From the NCBI GenBank assembly GCA_947488435.1, contig CANKZG010000002.1, positions 1 through 64,000 on the forward strand: DNA of 64,000 nt. The letters run 5' to 3'. Positions 42,427-50,911 of the stretch are shown here, one piece after another. The notes under the pieces are model-generated. The model saw only the letters and a list, made by a program, of their open reading frames with translations, had not been told where the DNA came from and searched no databases. Position 1 is the stretch's first letter, and the number at the start of each line of letters is the position of its first letter. Both the position numbers and the translations under genes were made by a program. The DNA comes from an uncultured Flavobacteriaceae bacterium. GTDB lineage: Bacteria; Bacteroidota; Bacteroidia; Flavobacteriales; Flavobacteriaceae.

Positions 42427-44864
42427 TATTTTTACAACATAAGGTTATTAAAATTGTATTTAGCCTTAATTTACTTATAGCATTTTGTAGTACCCATATA
42501 TCCCATGGGCAAAACACGACTTATGAATTATCGTTTAGGGTTTCGGATCTTGTTGAATATACGCCCATAGGTAATGCTTCCATTTTTATTCAACCGTGCA
42601 ACTGTGGCGGTATTTCAGATCCCTATGGTAATTTTGCTATAAGGTTACCAAAAGACACTTATACAATTCGAGTTAGTTTTATTGGCTTTGAAGATTATGA
42701 GCAGGAAATTACGCTTGATAAAGATACCTTTATAGAAGTACCTCTTGCTGAAGAACGGGAACAGCTATCAGAGGTAATTGTTAAGGCAAAAAGTATAAAC
42801 GATAATGTTGAATCCCCCCAATTGGGGGTATTGCAACTAAATGCCAGAGAACTATCAAAAATACCTACAGCTTTAGGTGAAATAGATGTGCTTAGGAGTG
42901 CAATACTATTACCAGGGGTTAATAATGCCGGTGATATTAGTAATGGACTCTCTGTACGAGGAGGATCCTTAGATCAGAACCTATTGCTATACGACTACGC
43001 CCCGGTTTTTAACCCTACACATTTATTTGGTCTATTTTCAATATTTACCCCAGATGCAGTTTCCTCAGTAGATCTATATCGCGCAAATATTCCTGCACGT
43101 TTTGGTGGGAGGGTAGTTTCTGTATTGAATGTAGGGGTAAAAACTCCGTATGTAGATAAATTAAAACTAAGTGGGGGAATTGGCTTAGTGTCGAGTCGCC
43201 TGCAAATAGAAACGCCTATAATTAAAGATAAACTAACGTTATTGGCAGGAGTTAGAGGAGGTTTTACAGATTTTTTGTTACCTATTTTTTCGGAACGACT
43301 GCAGAACACCAGAGCTAATTTTGGAGATGCAACAGTTAAGTTATTATACCTCCCAACAGAAAAGGATCAGATCGCTTTAACGGGTTTTTATACCAGAGAC
43401 TTTTATCAAGTAGATTTAGTCACCAGAATTGGTAATATCAATGCCGAAAACAATCAATATGATTTTGGAATTCTAAATGGAACACTAAACTGGACCCATT
43501 CGTTTGACGATAAAACGAACCTAAGAACCATCTTCGTAGGGAGTGATTATACCCCTAAAATAATCTTTCCAGAATTTGAAAGTACTAACGAAATTGAATA
43601 CGAAGCCAGTATTAATTATTTAAGCCTCAATCCAGAACTTTCCAAGGAAGTTAATGAAACGTTAGATTACTATATTGGCGCTCAGGCGATTCAATACAAA
43701 ATTAATCAAGGTAGTTTAGATCCAGGAAATTCTTTAGGTGTATTGCCAATTTCTTTAGGAACTGAAACGAGCTATGAGTTGGCAACCTATGCGAATGTAA
43801 ATTGGAATCCTTCAAAATCACTATCACTATCTGGAGGCCTTCGTTTTAACTACTTCACTTTTGTTGGCCCATTTACACAAGGAAATTTTGGAGCGGATGG
43901 AGGATTGCTAAGTACGGAGTTTTTTGAAAGAGGTGAAGAAGTTGCCTCATACAATGCCCTAGAACCAAGATTAGGTGTGGCATGGAAATTAAATGAAAAC
44001 ACTTCAATAAAAGCAAGTTATGCACGAATAAATCAATACCTACAGAATATTTATAATAGCACAACTCCAATACCAACATCCCGGTATAAAACGGCAGATC
44101 GTAATATTTTACCACAAATAGGCGACACCTACGGCTTAGGCTTTTATAAAAACTTTAATGATGATGCGATAGAATTTAGTATAGAAGCATATTACAGAGA
44201 TACTCAAAACATATTAACCTATAGACCTGGAGCAGATTTTTTTCTGGAAGAATTTATAGAACAAGATGTAGTTCAAGGAAAAGGGGAAGCTTACGGAATT
44301 GAATTGAGTTTTAGAAAACCCTTAGGAAGAATCAATGGGTGGTTTAACTATACATGGTCTAGAAGTTTTTTACAGTCGTTCAATGAAAACTTAGGGGATC
44401 GGATTAATAATAACCAACAGTTTCCATCTGATTTTGACCGTCCACATGTTTTTAATGGAACCATTAATTTTGAAGGAGATCGCTACAATGTATGGAGTTT
44501 AAATTTAACAGTACAAACAGGCAGACCTTTAACAGTTCCAAATGGTACGGTGAGCATAGGAGATATTGAGGTTCCCATTTTTTTGGAGCGAAACAATGCT
44601 CGTTTACCGACGTTTCATCGCCTAGATTTTTCTTGGAAAGTTAGAGGGCAACGGAAAGAAAACAAACGGTGGATTGGCGATTGGATCTTTACCATGTATA
44701 ATGTTTACGGACGCCGAAACCCATTTAATATTTTTTATACGCAACGTGAAGTGAACAGAATACCTGGGTCTGATTCGTTTGGGGCCAGTCCATTAGGAGC
44801 TTTTGAAATTTCAATATTAAATAGCCCGCTGTTCTCGCTAACCTATAACTTTAAATTTAGGTAA
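42408..44864 (+). CDS. TonB-dependent receptor with carboxypeptidase-like N-terminal domain
   Basis: An 818-aa outer-membrane protein. A signal peptide comes first, then a carboxypeptidase-regulatory-like domain (about 40-115, TPIGNASIFIQPCNCGGISDPYGNFAIRLPKDTYTIRVSFIGFEDYEQEI). The plug domain follows (about 130-240, LSVRGGSLDQNLLLYDYAPVFNPTHLFGLFS), then a long beta-barrel ending in LFSLTYNFKFR. It would import a ligand, together with the DUF4249 lipoprotein, using TonB energy. Overlap with the upstream gene indicates translational coupling. Confidence 0.93.
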   Translation: MDRSRIVFLQHKVIKIVFSLNLLIAFCSTHISHGQNTTYELSFRVSDLVEYTPIGNASIFIQPCNCGGISDPYGNFAIRLPKDTYTIRVSFIGFEDYEQEITLDKDTFIEVPLAEEREQLSEVIVKAKSINDNVESPQLGVLQLNARELSKIPTALGEIDVLRSAILLPGVNNAGDISNGLSVRGGSLDQNLLLYDYAPVFNPTHLFGLFSIFTPDAVSSVDLYRANIPARFGGRVVSVLNVGVKTPYVDKLKLSGGIGLVSSRLQIETPIIKDKLTLLAGVRGGFTDFLLPIFSERLQNTRANFGDATVKLLYLPTEKDQIALTGFYTRDFYQVDLVTRIGNINAENNQYDFGILNGTLNWTHSFDDKTNLRTIFVGSDYTPKIIFPEFESTNEIEYEASINYLSLNPELSKEVNETLDYYIGAQAIQYKINQGSLDPGNSLGVLPISLGTETSYELATYANVNWNPSKSLSLSGGLRFNYFTFVGPFTQGNFGADGGLLSTEFFERGEEVASYNALEPRLGVAWKLNENTSIKASYARINQYLQNIYNSTTPIPTSRYKTADRNILPQIGDTYGLGFYKNFNDDAIEFSIEAYYRDTQNILTYRPGADFFLEEFIEQDVVQGKGEAYGIELSFRKPLGRINGWFNYTWSRSFLQSFNENLGDRINNNQQFPSDFDRPHVFNGTINFEGDRYNVWSLNLTVQTGRPLTVPNGTVSIGDIEVPIFLERNNARLPTFHRLDFSWKVRGQRKENKRWIGDWIFTMYNVYGRRNPFNIFYTQREVNRIPGSDSFGASPLGAFEISILNSPLFSLTYNFKFR

Positions 44865-44874
44865 TAAATTTCGT

Positions 44875-45834
44875 TTATGGTAATCCCAATTCTTTGCGCA
44901 ATGCAAGATCTTTGTTTGAATTTTTACCCCAATATGCAGACTTAATGGAAGCTATTTTAGTTGCCGTTGAAGTAAGCGTTTTGGCATTGGCACCGAAGCC
45001 ACTTTTAAAACTTTCTGTCCAACCTTCTACGGTATAAGGGAAAGCAGTAGTAAAATTAATAGCTAGTGTACGATCTAATTCAGGATAGGTAATTGTATAG
45101 GTTTTGATACCATCCTTCTCTGTAAGTTCTGCAGTAATGTTATATGCCTTAATTTCTTTGTGACGCAATCGGATATACTCTAAAGATGGAATCATTTGCA
45201 ATTCTCCAACCGGTAGGTCCTCCGGATTAACCCGAATTTTGTTCCAAATCTCATTTTCCAGCAGGTTTTTTGAAAGACGTAACGTTCTATCTGATTCTGT
45301 TTCAAAATAGGAATGCGATACAATTTCAAAAGCATCACGATTGTTTAATTGAGTATAAGCGTGTCCACACCATTCTTGCACCGACGTAGAAACCTTGATC
45401 GCATGTTGATTGTCATGAACAGGATAAAAAGAACTGGTCATTATGGAATACGGATATACACCAGTTACATACTTTTTTGTAGTATTTAGTTTAAGCACGG
45501 GAATATTTGATGGATTACTGCGATCTGCCTTTACCTGTTTATCTGCCAAAAAAGGTTCGGTAACATAAACTAAGACTGCTTTTCCATCTCGAATTTCTCC
45601 ATAGCGCGCTTGTTCTAATTCATATGAAGTTATTTCTGCATTGCCAGCATACCAATATTTTTTAAAATCTTCGTTAAGGGCTTTTTTAGGGGCAATTACT
45701 TCTGATTCTTCATCCCCTAAATGCATGGCTACAACCTCATGCTTATTTTTTTGTTCGAAATTACAGGCAGTCAAAAACAAAAGACAACTACCTAAGCTTA
45801 GGGATATTATTTTAGTATTGGAATAGGACTTCAT
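44875..45834 (-). CDS. Lipoprotein of unknown function
   Basis: A 319-aa lipoprotein (lipobox LFLTAC, Cys at about residue 24). It contains KYWYAGNAEITSYELEQARYGEIRDGKAVLVYVTEPFL, a conserved-looking VQEWCGHAYTQLNN and a C-terminal FPYTVEGWTESFKSGFGA. Proteins of this type stand next to maf in flavobacteria and are sometimes labelled septum formation inhibitor because of that neighbour; nothing in the sequence supports that function. Last gene of the DUF2520-kdsC-maf run, 32 bp after maf. Confidence 0.75.
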   Translation of the reverse strand: MKSYSNTKIISLSLGSCLLFLTACNFEQKNKHEVVAMHLGDEESEVIAPKKALNEDFKKYWYAGNAEITSYELEQARYGEIRDGKAVLVYVTEPFLADKQVKADRSNPSNIPVLKLNTTKKYVTGVYPYSIMTSSFYPVHDNQHAIKVSTSVQEWCGHAYTQLNNRDAFEIVSHSYFETESDRTLRLSKNLLENEIWNKIRVNPEDLPVGELQMIPSLEYIRLRHKEIKAYNITAELTEKDGIKTYTITYPELDRTLAINFTTAFPYTVEGWTESFKSGFGANAKTLTSTATKIASIKSAYWGKNSNKDLALRKELGLP

Positions 45835-45866
45835 AACTTGTTTTTTTCAAAGGTATCCAAAAACAC

Positions 45867-46454
45867 TTAACTAGCCATGTGCATTAACGTTTTGTAAACT
45901 AATTGCGTAGGGAGACCCATAACATTAGTATAGGTGCCTTTGATCTCTTCAACCCCGACCATACCGATCCATTCTTGAATTCCATAACTTCCTGCTTTAT
46001 CAAAAGGATGATAGTTATTTATGTAATACCAAAGTTCTGCATCGGAGAAACGCTTAAACTTAACTTCAGTAATATCATGAACAGTTTTTTGGTTGTTGGC
46101 AGTTGTAAAGCACACCGAAGTAATTACTTGATGCCAATCTCCAGAAAGTGTTTTTAGCATTTGATAGGCTTCTTTGCTATTTGCTGGTTTTGCCAAAGAC
46201 TGATTTTGATGCCAAACTACAGTATCTGAGGTGATTAAAATATCATCCTTTTTTAAATCTTGAATAAAGACCTCTGCTTTTAATTTTGATAGATAATCGG
46301 ATATTTCTGAGCCTTGTAAATGTGTTGGATAAACTTCTTTTACAGGCTTAAGTTGTACTTCAAAATCAAGCCCCAGATCCTTAAAAAAAGCATGCCTTCT
46401 GGGCGATGCAGAAGCCAGAATCAGTTTTTTTTTCTTTAAAATTTCGTTGAGCAT
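45867..46454 (-). CDS. maf: Maf family nucleoside triphosphate pyrophosphatase
   Basis: A 195-aa enzyme hydrolysing non-canonical or surplus nucleoside triphosphates. Visible motifs are LILASASPRRHAFFKDLGLDFEV at the N-terminus, SDTVVWHQNQSLAKPANSKEAYQML and FDKAGSYGIQEWIG. The pattern fits the dTTP/UTP-type subgroup. It lies 5 bp downstream of the HAD phosphatase gene and is probably in one operon with it. Confidence 0.93.
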   Translation of the reverse strand: MLNEILKKKKLILASASPRRHAFFKDLGLDFEVQLKPVKEVYPTHLQGSEISDYLSKLKAEVFIQDLKKDDILITSDTVVWHQNQSLAKPANSKEAYQMLKTLSGDWHQVITSVCFTTANNQKTVHDITEVKFKRFSDAELWYYINNYHPFDKAGSYGIQEWIGMVGVEEIKGTYTNVMGLPTQLVYKTLMHMAS

Positions 46455-46459
46455 AGTCG

Positions 46460-46987
46460 TCAGTCATTTTTAGCACTGAAATTGTCATTCCAATCTCCCC
46501 GTATTTTTAGCACTTGCTCAATAATATCTCGTACACAACCATGACCTCCATCCTTGTGGGAGACATATTTGGCAATTGCTTTTACCTCAGGAACTGCATT
46601 TTGAGGACAAGTTGGAAGACCAACCAGTTGCATAGGAGGAATATCCGGAAGATCATCGCCCATATAAATAACATGCTCAGGAAGGATATTATAAATATCT
46701 AAATATTCCTGCAGGGGCTCTTCTTTATGATGTGCTCCCATATAAATATCAGTTACACCTAGTGCTTTTAATCGGGTTTTAACACCTTCGTTGGTTCCTC
46801 CTGTAATAATACAAACGTTATATCCTTTTTGTAAGGCTGTTTTTAAAGCATAACCATCTTTAACATTCATTTTACGAAGCATTTCCCCTGTTGAGGTGAT
46901 GAGCAAGGTTCCATCGGTAAAAACGCCATCGACATCAAAAATAAATGTTGTGATGTCTTTCAGGTATTGCTTATAATTTTTTTCCAT
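46460..46987 (-). CDS. kdsC: HAD-family KDO-8-phosphate phosphatase
   Basis: A 175-aa HAD hydrolase of the C0 subclass, which removes phosphate from KDO-8-phosphate in lipopolysaccharide core synthesis. The catalytic motif is TFIFDVDGVFTDGTLL (DxD), motif II lies in CIITGGTNEG and motif IV is YMGDDLPDIPPM. The lack of a cap domain and the length match KdsC. Its start overlaps the end of the DUF2520 gene by 17 bp. Confidence 0.9.
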   Translation of the reverse strand: MEKNYKQYLKDITTFIFDVDGVFTDGTLLITSTGEMLRKMNVKDGYALKTALQKGYNVCIITGGTNEGVKTRLKALGVTDIYMGAHHKEEPLQEYLDIYNILPEHVIYMGDDLPDIPPMQLVGLPTCPQNAVPEVKAIAKYVSHKDGGHGCVRDIIEQVLKIRGDWNDNFSAKND

Positions 46988-47735
46988 AGGTATCGCTTAT
47001 TGATTGACTGAGTAACTTATAAATTGCTCTGTCATTTGCATCCGTTAAAAGGGTTAAATGTTTTGTTATAGTTTGTATGTCGTTTCTTTTTGCTGGTCCA
47101 GTTTGAGCTTGATAAGGAGTTTTAGTATCTAATTTTAATACAGTTTCTTTAATTAAAGGTTGTAAAAGATCAAAAGGAAGCTCATGATCTTCACAAATGT
47201 TTTTACCTAAATAAAAAAGATGATTTGTAAAATTATTTACAAAAACGGCAGCGAGGTGTATATACTGTCGTTGCGCTGAGTTTAAAACAAAAACATTTTC
47301 AGCAATTGAATGTGCAATTTTTTCCAAAAGAGAAAGGTCTTTATCCTGTTTAACCTCTAGACAAATAGGAACTTCCGAAAAAGGAACTTTTTTATCCGCA
47401 CTAAAACTTTGTAACGGATAAAATACGCCAATGTTATCATGATGATGTAATGCATCAATACTTCGTGTACCTGAGGTATGCACGACTAAACCTTGATTAA
47501 TTCGAAGTTGCTTTGATACTTTTTCAATAGCATCATCACTTACCGCAATTAAATAAATATCGGCTTTTTTTGGAGCACTCAAATCCTTGCTAACGGAAAC
47601 ATAAGGTTTAAAGAAACTAAGCTTTTCCGAACTTCTTCCCAGAACTTGAACCACCTTTATATGGGGGATCGTCTTAAAACTGGAAAACAAATGTTTAGCA
47701 ACATTTCCGGTGCCTAGTATTGCAATAGAAATCAT
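46971..47735 (-). CDS. Rossmann-like and DUF2520 domain protein
   Basis: A 254-aa protein with an N-terminal Rossmann domain (ISIAILGTGNVAKHLFSSF, GxGxxA/G nucleotide loop) and a C-terminal helical DUF2520 domain (ALQKGY-free; QRQYIHLAAVFVNNFTNHLFYLGKNICEDHELPFDLLQPLI). Relatives resemble NADP-dependent ketopantoate or pyrroline-carboxylate reductases, but the substrate is unknown. The ATG at 47735 is preferred to an in-frame TTG at 47741. First gene of the operon leading to kdsC and maf. Confidence 0.9.
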   Translation of the reverse strand: MISIAILGTGNVAKHLFSSFKTIPHIKVVQVLGRSSEKLSFFKPYVSVSKDLSAPKKADIYLIAVSDDAIEKVSKQLRINQGLVVHTSGTRSIDALHHHDNIGVFYPLQSFSADKKVPFSEVPICLEVKQDKDLSLLEKIAHSIAENVFVLNSAQRQYIHLAAVFVNNFTNHLFYLGKNICEDHELPFDLLQPLIKETVLKLDTKTPYQAQTGPAKRNDIQTITKHLTLLTDANDRAIYKLLSQSISDTYGKKL

Positions 47736-47886
47736 AGTCAAAACTACAAAATAAATAAGAGGTAGTTACACTTAATTTAGACCCTTTATTAGTCTTAAAG
47801 TGCTATAAATACTATTGTGAATACTAACTTTTGTTATAAGACAGAGCGAAAGAGTACCTAAAAATGAAAACGTTTTATCTTTTAAA

Positions 47887-48480
47887 CTACATTAAAATTT
47901 TTCGCTGACTTAGCTTCAGTTTCTTTTGTTCTTCTAATTTTTTAATGGAACGTATTACGGTTTCTACGCGTAAACCTGTTAAATCTGCTATTTGTTGTCT
48001 TGTTAATGGCACGGTATAGATTGTTTCAGGGCTTTCTTTAGATTTTAAATAAGATAATAAGGCATAAATCCTATGGGGAGGCGGATAGACCGAAACTTCT
48101 TTCATAATCATGGACTTATACTTTAGTCTTTTACACAATTGTCCTGTAAATTTTAAGTGTATTTCAGGGAACTCCTTTAATAACTCCATAAAGGATAATT
48201 TAGGAACTCGAAGTAAGGTAACATCATCCATTGCAGCAGCGGAAGCAGGATATAGAAAATCCCCAAAGAGTGGAGGTTCTCCAAAACTTGTTCCCTGCTC
48301 AAAAAAACCCTGCATAAACTCTTTCCCATCTTCGGTAAGATTATACATTTTTACCGTGCCCTTTTTTACCTGATAATAAAATAGTGCTTTGTCACCTTCT
48401 TCAAAAATAAGTGCGCCTTTTTTATATTGAACCTCAAAGGTGTCATTGCTAAACTTAGCTAATAAAGTTTCAGGTATCAT
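47887..48480 (-). CDS. Crp/Fnr family transcriptional regulator
   Basis: A 197-aa regulator. The N-terminal cyclic-nucleotide-binding-type beta-roll (residues 10-120) includes QVKKGTVKMYNLTEDGKEFMQGFFEQGTSFGE. The C-terminal helix-turn-helix is VPLTRQQIADLTGLRVETVIRSIKKLEEQ. There is no N-terminal cysteine cluster as in FNR, so it is not an iron-sulfur oxygen sensor. It is divergent from the small membrane protein and the truncated haemoglobin gene and may control them. Confidence 0.92.
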   Translation of the reverse strand: MIPETLLAKFSNDTFEVQYKKGALIFEEGDKALFYYQVKKGTVKMYNLTEDGKEFMQGFFEQGTSFGEPPLFGDFLYPASAAAMDDVTLLRVPKLSFMELLKEFPEIHLKFTGQLCKRLKYKSMIMKEVSVYPPPHRIYALLSYLKSKESPETIYTVPLTRQQIADLTGLRVETVIRSIKKLEEQKKLKLSQRKILM

Positions 48481-48554
48481 TAGGATATGATTGAGATCAT
48501 AAGAAAATGGTTTAAACTCCCAGACCTTTGTTAAATATTCTAAAGTACAAAGCT

Positions 48555-48833
48555 ATGATTAGTTACCATAATTTATTTAAAAGTTTTCAGCGTTCCTATA
48601 TGCTTATGATTCCGTTAAGTGTTATTTTGCAGAGCTGTTTAGGTTCTATTGCAACAATGTATGTAATGATCAATAAACCACCAACACTTCTTTTGCAGAT
48701 GGCAATAAGTATTATTATCTCAATGGCATACAATGCTGCTATTTTAGCACAATTAAAAGTAAAACTTGTTTTTAATTTGTTAGTAATATCTCTTTTTGGA
48801 AACATGATGTTACTATTATTAAATCTGCTATAA
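48555..48833 (+). CDS. Small membrane protein (92 aa), unknown
   Basis: Three hydrophobic segments (about residues 16-34, 44-63 and 70-90) with almost no soluble part. The frame is open from a TTG at 48528, but the ATG at 48555 is the likely start. Homologues are common hypothetical proteins beside Crp/Fnr regulators in flavobacteria, as far as I recall. It is 16 bp upstream of the haemoglobin gene and probably co-transcribed. Confidence 0.65.
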   Translation: MISYHNLFKSFQRSYMLMIPLSVILQSCLGSIATMYVMINKPPTLLLQMAISIIISMAYNAAILAQLKVKLVFNLLVISLFGNMMLLLLNLL

Positions 48834-48849
48834 ATTTTAAAATATTCGA

Positions 48850-49233
48850 GTGAAGAAAGAAATTACAAATAGAGCAGATGTATACCAGTTAGTAGACGCT
48901 TTTTACGTAAAAGTTAGAAAAGACAGTCTTTTAGGCCCCATTTTTAACAAGCATATTTCGGATTGGCCGGCGCACTTGGAACGATTGACTGATTTTTGGG
49001 AAACAAATTTATTTTTTGTTCGAAAATTTAAAGGAAATCCACTCTTAAAGCATCAAATTGTAGACGCAGCCGAAAATAGAACTATTGATTCCAAGCATTT
49101 TGGTATCTGGTTAAATTTATGGTTTCAAACATTGGACGAATATTTTGAAGGTGAGAAAGTTACGCTTGCAAAAGATAGGGCACGCAATATGGGCACTGCA
49201 ATTCACTTAAAAATATTTGAAGCCAGAACGTAG
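48850..49233 (+). CDS. Group III truncated haemoglobin
   Basis: A 127-aa haem protein of the trHbP/HbP type. The N-terminus reads DVYQLVDAFYVKVRKDSLLGPIFN with the group III phenylalanine-tyrosine pair. HLERLTDFWETNLFFVRKFKGNP follows, and the proximal His lies in SKHFGIWLNLWFQTLDEYFEG. It may bind O2, NO or sulfide and protect against nitrosative stress. The start codon is GTG at 48850. Confidence 0.92.
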   Translation: MKKEITNRADVYQLVDAFYVKVRKDSLLGPIFNKHISDWPAHLERLTDFWETNLFFVRKFKGNPLLKHQIVDAAENRTIDSKHFGIWLNLWFQTLDEYFEGEKVTLAKDRARNMGTAIHLKIFEART

Positions 49234-49375
49234 AGCGTCTCTATTTAATTTTGTAACCTTTTTTATGCTAGTTCATCTAAATGATAATATGGGTATTTAA
49301 TTAAAACAAAATCGGTTTATAAAGCCGCTAATGTTGTCCATTCCCTATAACAATATTATTATTAAGTATGATACT

Positions 49376-50704
49376 ATGAAATTAAGAAAAGCAATTGTGC
49401 CATTATTTGTGGCAATCACTGCGTTCGTTTTTGTTCAATGCAGTTCGGATGACAACGGTCCTCAAATTACAACATTAGAAATCCCTCCACCTGTTCAGTT
49501 AAATCTTAACCCTACTTTAGTTGCAGAAGGCGAGGAGATTTTTCGTTTCGATACATTTGGAGATGAAGCATTTTGGAGTGGAACATTAGAATTAAATAAT
49601 GCCATCTTAGGAGAAGCAAATGGAGGGTTTGGACCTGGTTTAAGTCCAAATACAGCATTAGCTGTAGGACTTAAAGTAGATGCCGCCGCCTTACCTCAAA
49701 GTATTGTAGATGCCATTTCAGCAGGAGAAGTAGATTTGGATGACCCCGCCACTACAGTTGCTTTGTTAGGTCTTGATGCAGTTGTTGGTGTAAAAGGAAA
49801 TTTTGATTCGGATGGTAATCTAACTACGGTGGGCATTACATGTGCTTTATGCCATTCTTCTGTTGATGATTCATTTACTTCTGGTATAGGAGCACGATTG
49901 GATGGATGGCCCAACAGAGATCTTAATGTTGGAGCTATAATAGGTATTACAAATAATGTCCCTATAGCCGAATTATTGGGTGTGGACGTTTCAACATTGA
50001 ATACTGTTTTAAATAGTTGGGGTCCAGGTCGTTTTCCGGCTGCGCTACTTTTGGATGGTGAAGCCACAACTCCCGAAGGAGAGCTTGCGCCAGCCAGTTT
50101 AATACCCCCGGCATATGGATTACAAGGGATAGAACTAGCCACTTATACGGGTTGGGGAGATATTTCGTATTGGAATCGATTCGTAGCCATCTTAGAAATG
50201 GGAGGGCAGGGTAATTTTGCAGATCCAAGACTCAACAATGCTTCTCAATTTCCGATAGCAGTAGCCCGTGGTGCATTTGATGTTTCGGTAACTGAAGATC
50301 TAGTAGATTCAAAATTAGCAGCCTTACGAGAATATCAGTTATCGCTGTTGGCCCCCCAACCTGATGCAAATAGTTTTAATGAAGTCGCAGCAATTCGAGG
50401 GAAAGCAATTTTCGAAGGAAAAGCACAGTGTGCTAGCTGCCATCCTGGGCCAGTGTTCGCAGATAATGTTCTGCATACGCCAGAAGAAATTGGCATCGAC
50501 GATTTTGAAGCAAGTAGATCTCCTACGGGAATGTATAGAACACCACCTTTACGTGGGTTATTTGTAAAAGCAAATGGTGGTTATTTTCACGATGGTAGAT
50601 TCGAAACGTTGAGCGATGTAATAGATCATTATGACAATCATTTCGATTTAAATTTAAATCCGAACGAGCGCACAGATTTAGAAGCCTATTTAAATGCGCT
50701 GTAG
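49376..50704 (+). CDS. c-type cytochrome lipoprotein, peroxidase-like
   Basis: A 442-aa lipoprotein (lipobox FVFVQCSSDDN). Two CxxCH haem motifs are visible: CALCHSS in the middle and CASCHPG near residue 360, followed by PVFADNVLHTPEEIG and a distal YRTPPLRGLFVKANGGYFHDGRFETLSDVIDHYDNHF. This C-terminal pattern is that of di-haem cytochrome c peroxidase/MauG-like proteins, while the first half is atypical. The frame opens at 49331; the ATG at 49376 begins the signal peptide. The haem would be attached by the ResB-CcsA protein encoded next. Confidence 0.85.
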   Translation: MKLRKAIVPLFVAITAFVFVQCSSDDNGPQITTLEIPPPVQLNLNPTLVAEGEEIFRFDTFGDEAFWSGTLELNNAILGEANGGFGPGLSPNTALAVGLKVDAAALPQSIVDAISAGEVDLDDPATTVALLGLDAVVGVKGNFDSDGNLTTVGITCALCHSSVDDSFTSGIGARLDGWPNRDLNVGAIIGITNNVPIAELLGVDVSTLNTVLNSWGPGRFPAALLLDGEATTPEGELAPASLIPPAYGLQGIELATYTGWGDISYWNRFVAILEMGGQGNFADPRLNNASQFPIAVARGAFDVSVTEDLVDSKLAALREYQLSLLAPQPDANSFNEVAAIRGKAIFEGKAQCASCHPGPVFADNVLHTPEEIGIDDFEASRSPTGMYRTPPLRGLFVKANGGYFHDGRFETLSDVIDHYDNHFDLNLNPNERTDLEAYLNAL

Positions 50705-50911
50705 GTTTATTGAAGCAATATTTTAGAGAATTTTTTTGATCAGTTTGTACCCGGTACGTCCTAAAAACTTGAAGCTTTTAAAGATGTATCGGGTATCTGT
50801 TTTGAATAGGGAATGACATTATTAAACATTTAACTTTTTATAGGTAAAAGTGCAACGTAAAATGATTAAAACACCGTATTTTAGCGTGCTGAAAACTAAT
50901 TGCATCTCCTG

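Noticed and set aside
44875-45834. Naming the lipoprotein a septum formation inhibitor
   Set aside because: It has no Maf motifs; the real Maf protein is the adjacent gene at 45867-46454.
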